Positions 63,876 to 64,000 of a DNA stretch of 64,000 nucleotides are shown piece after piece. The stretch covers positions 248,001 to 312,000 of the forward strand of contig CAWIVN010000015.1 in the NCBI GenBank assembly GCA_963839515.1. Direction: 5' to 3'. Every line of letters begins with the position of its first letter. Position 1 is the stretch's first letter. This DNA is from Fredericiella sp963839515 (GTDB lineage Bacteria; Chloroflexota; Anaerolineae; Caldilineales; Caldilineaceae). A model generated the notes under the pieces. That model was not told the origin of the DNA and searched no databases. It saw nothing but the letters and a program-made list of their open reading frames with translations. A program made the translations under genes and the position numbers.

Positions 63876-64000
63876 ATGCCGTTTGAGCGAGTGCATGTCG
63901 TGATCAATCCGGCCGCAGGACAAGATGAGCCGGTCCTCTCGGTGCTCAACTCGGTCTTCCGCGCGGCGGGCGTGGACTATGATGTGTCAATTACGAAGGC
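63876..64000 (+). CDS. Diacylglycerol/lipid kinase-like protein, 5' part only
   Basis: The first 41 codons (MPFERVHVVINPAAGQDEP...) match the DAGK catalytic-domain opening with its NP-x-AG nucleotide motif; the window ends inside the gene. GGAATAGGAA precedes the ATG. It follows the LuxR-type regulator by about 100 bases. Confidence 0.7.
   Translation, partial: MPFERVHVVINPAAGQDEPVLSVLNSVFRAAGVDYDVSITK

Overview
This window looks like a typical chromosomal stretch of a GC-rich free-living bacterium, most likely Chloroflexota (Anaerolineae/Caldilineae type). That assignment is inferred from gene content: several universal stress proteins, NarL-type two-component systems, a MalT-like regulator, PFOR beside a dihydroorotate-dehydrogenase-like protein, a Mycobacterium-type arylsulfatase, and lipoprotein solute-binding proteins with Thr/Ala/Glu linkers. 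No 16S or other marker gene is present to prove it. I see no tRNA, rRNA, IS element, prophage or CRISPR array. Coding density is high.

Layout. 1-9.2 kb: 5' end of a metalloenzyme gene running off the left edge, nicotinate phosphoribosyltransferase (pncB), then a minus-strand operon CBS-ACT / PFOR / DHOD-like / triple-domain Usp, with a second CBS protein beyond a hairpin. 9.2-22.1 kb: a TetR/MFS efflux unit with a recognisable operator, a rifampicin-phosphotransferase-like enzyme overlapping a CDF metal exporter, a HIT-like protein, an ABC-2 exporter with altered catalytic residues, a NarL-type histidine kinase and response regulator, a Usp and a radical SAM protein. 22.2-31 kb: hypothetical membrane protein, DUF2513 protein, arylsulfatase, a LURP-one protein bracketed by two small paralogous proteins, a large MalT-like regulator and two tandem PPOX-fold proteins. 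31-38 kb is a potassium module: two TrkA proteins and a KimA-like permease behind a leader with an intrinsic terminator, convergent with kdpDE. 38-43.6 kb: a sugar ABC importer whose promoter carries a LacI-type operator, and a pentameric ligand-gated ion channel with duplicated N-terminal domains. 43.7-54 kb: anaerobic sulfatase maturase, SDR, UvrD/PcrA helicase, RsgA, and a beta-propeller sensor kinase with its response regulator. 54-58.4 kb: a ybhGFSR-like exporter operon under TetR control. 58.5-63.8 kb: an envelope/desiccation-stress module (CsbD, DUF3618, DUF1469, LEA-like, ChaB) bracketed by two receiver proteins with degenerate phosphorylation sites. The right edge cuts a lipid/diacylglycerol-kinase-like gene.

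The genes point to a cell that monitors energy (CBS, Usp, PFOR), potassium and osmotic state (TrkA, KimA, KdpDE, channel, LEA-like proteins) and toxic compounds (three exporters). The strongest candidates for new biology are the ion channel with duplicated N-terminal modules, the stress module with phosphorylation-incompetent regulators, and the attenuator-like leader of the potassium operon. A recurring structural theme is long, perfect, GC-rich inverted repeats at gene ends, nearly all without U-tracts.
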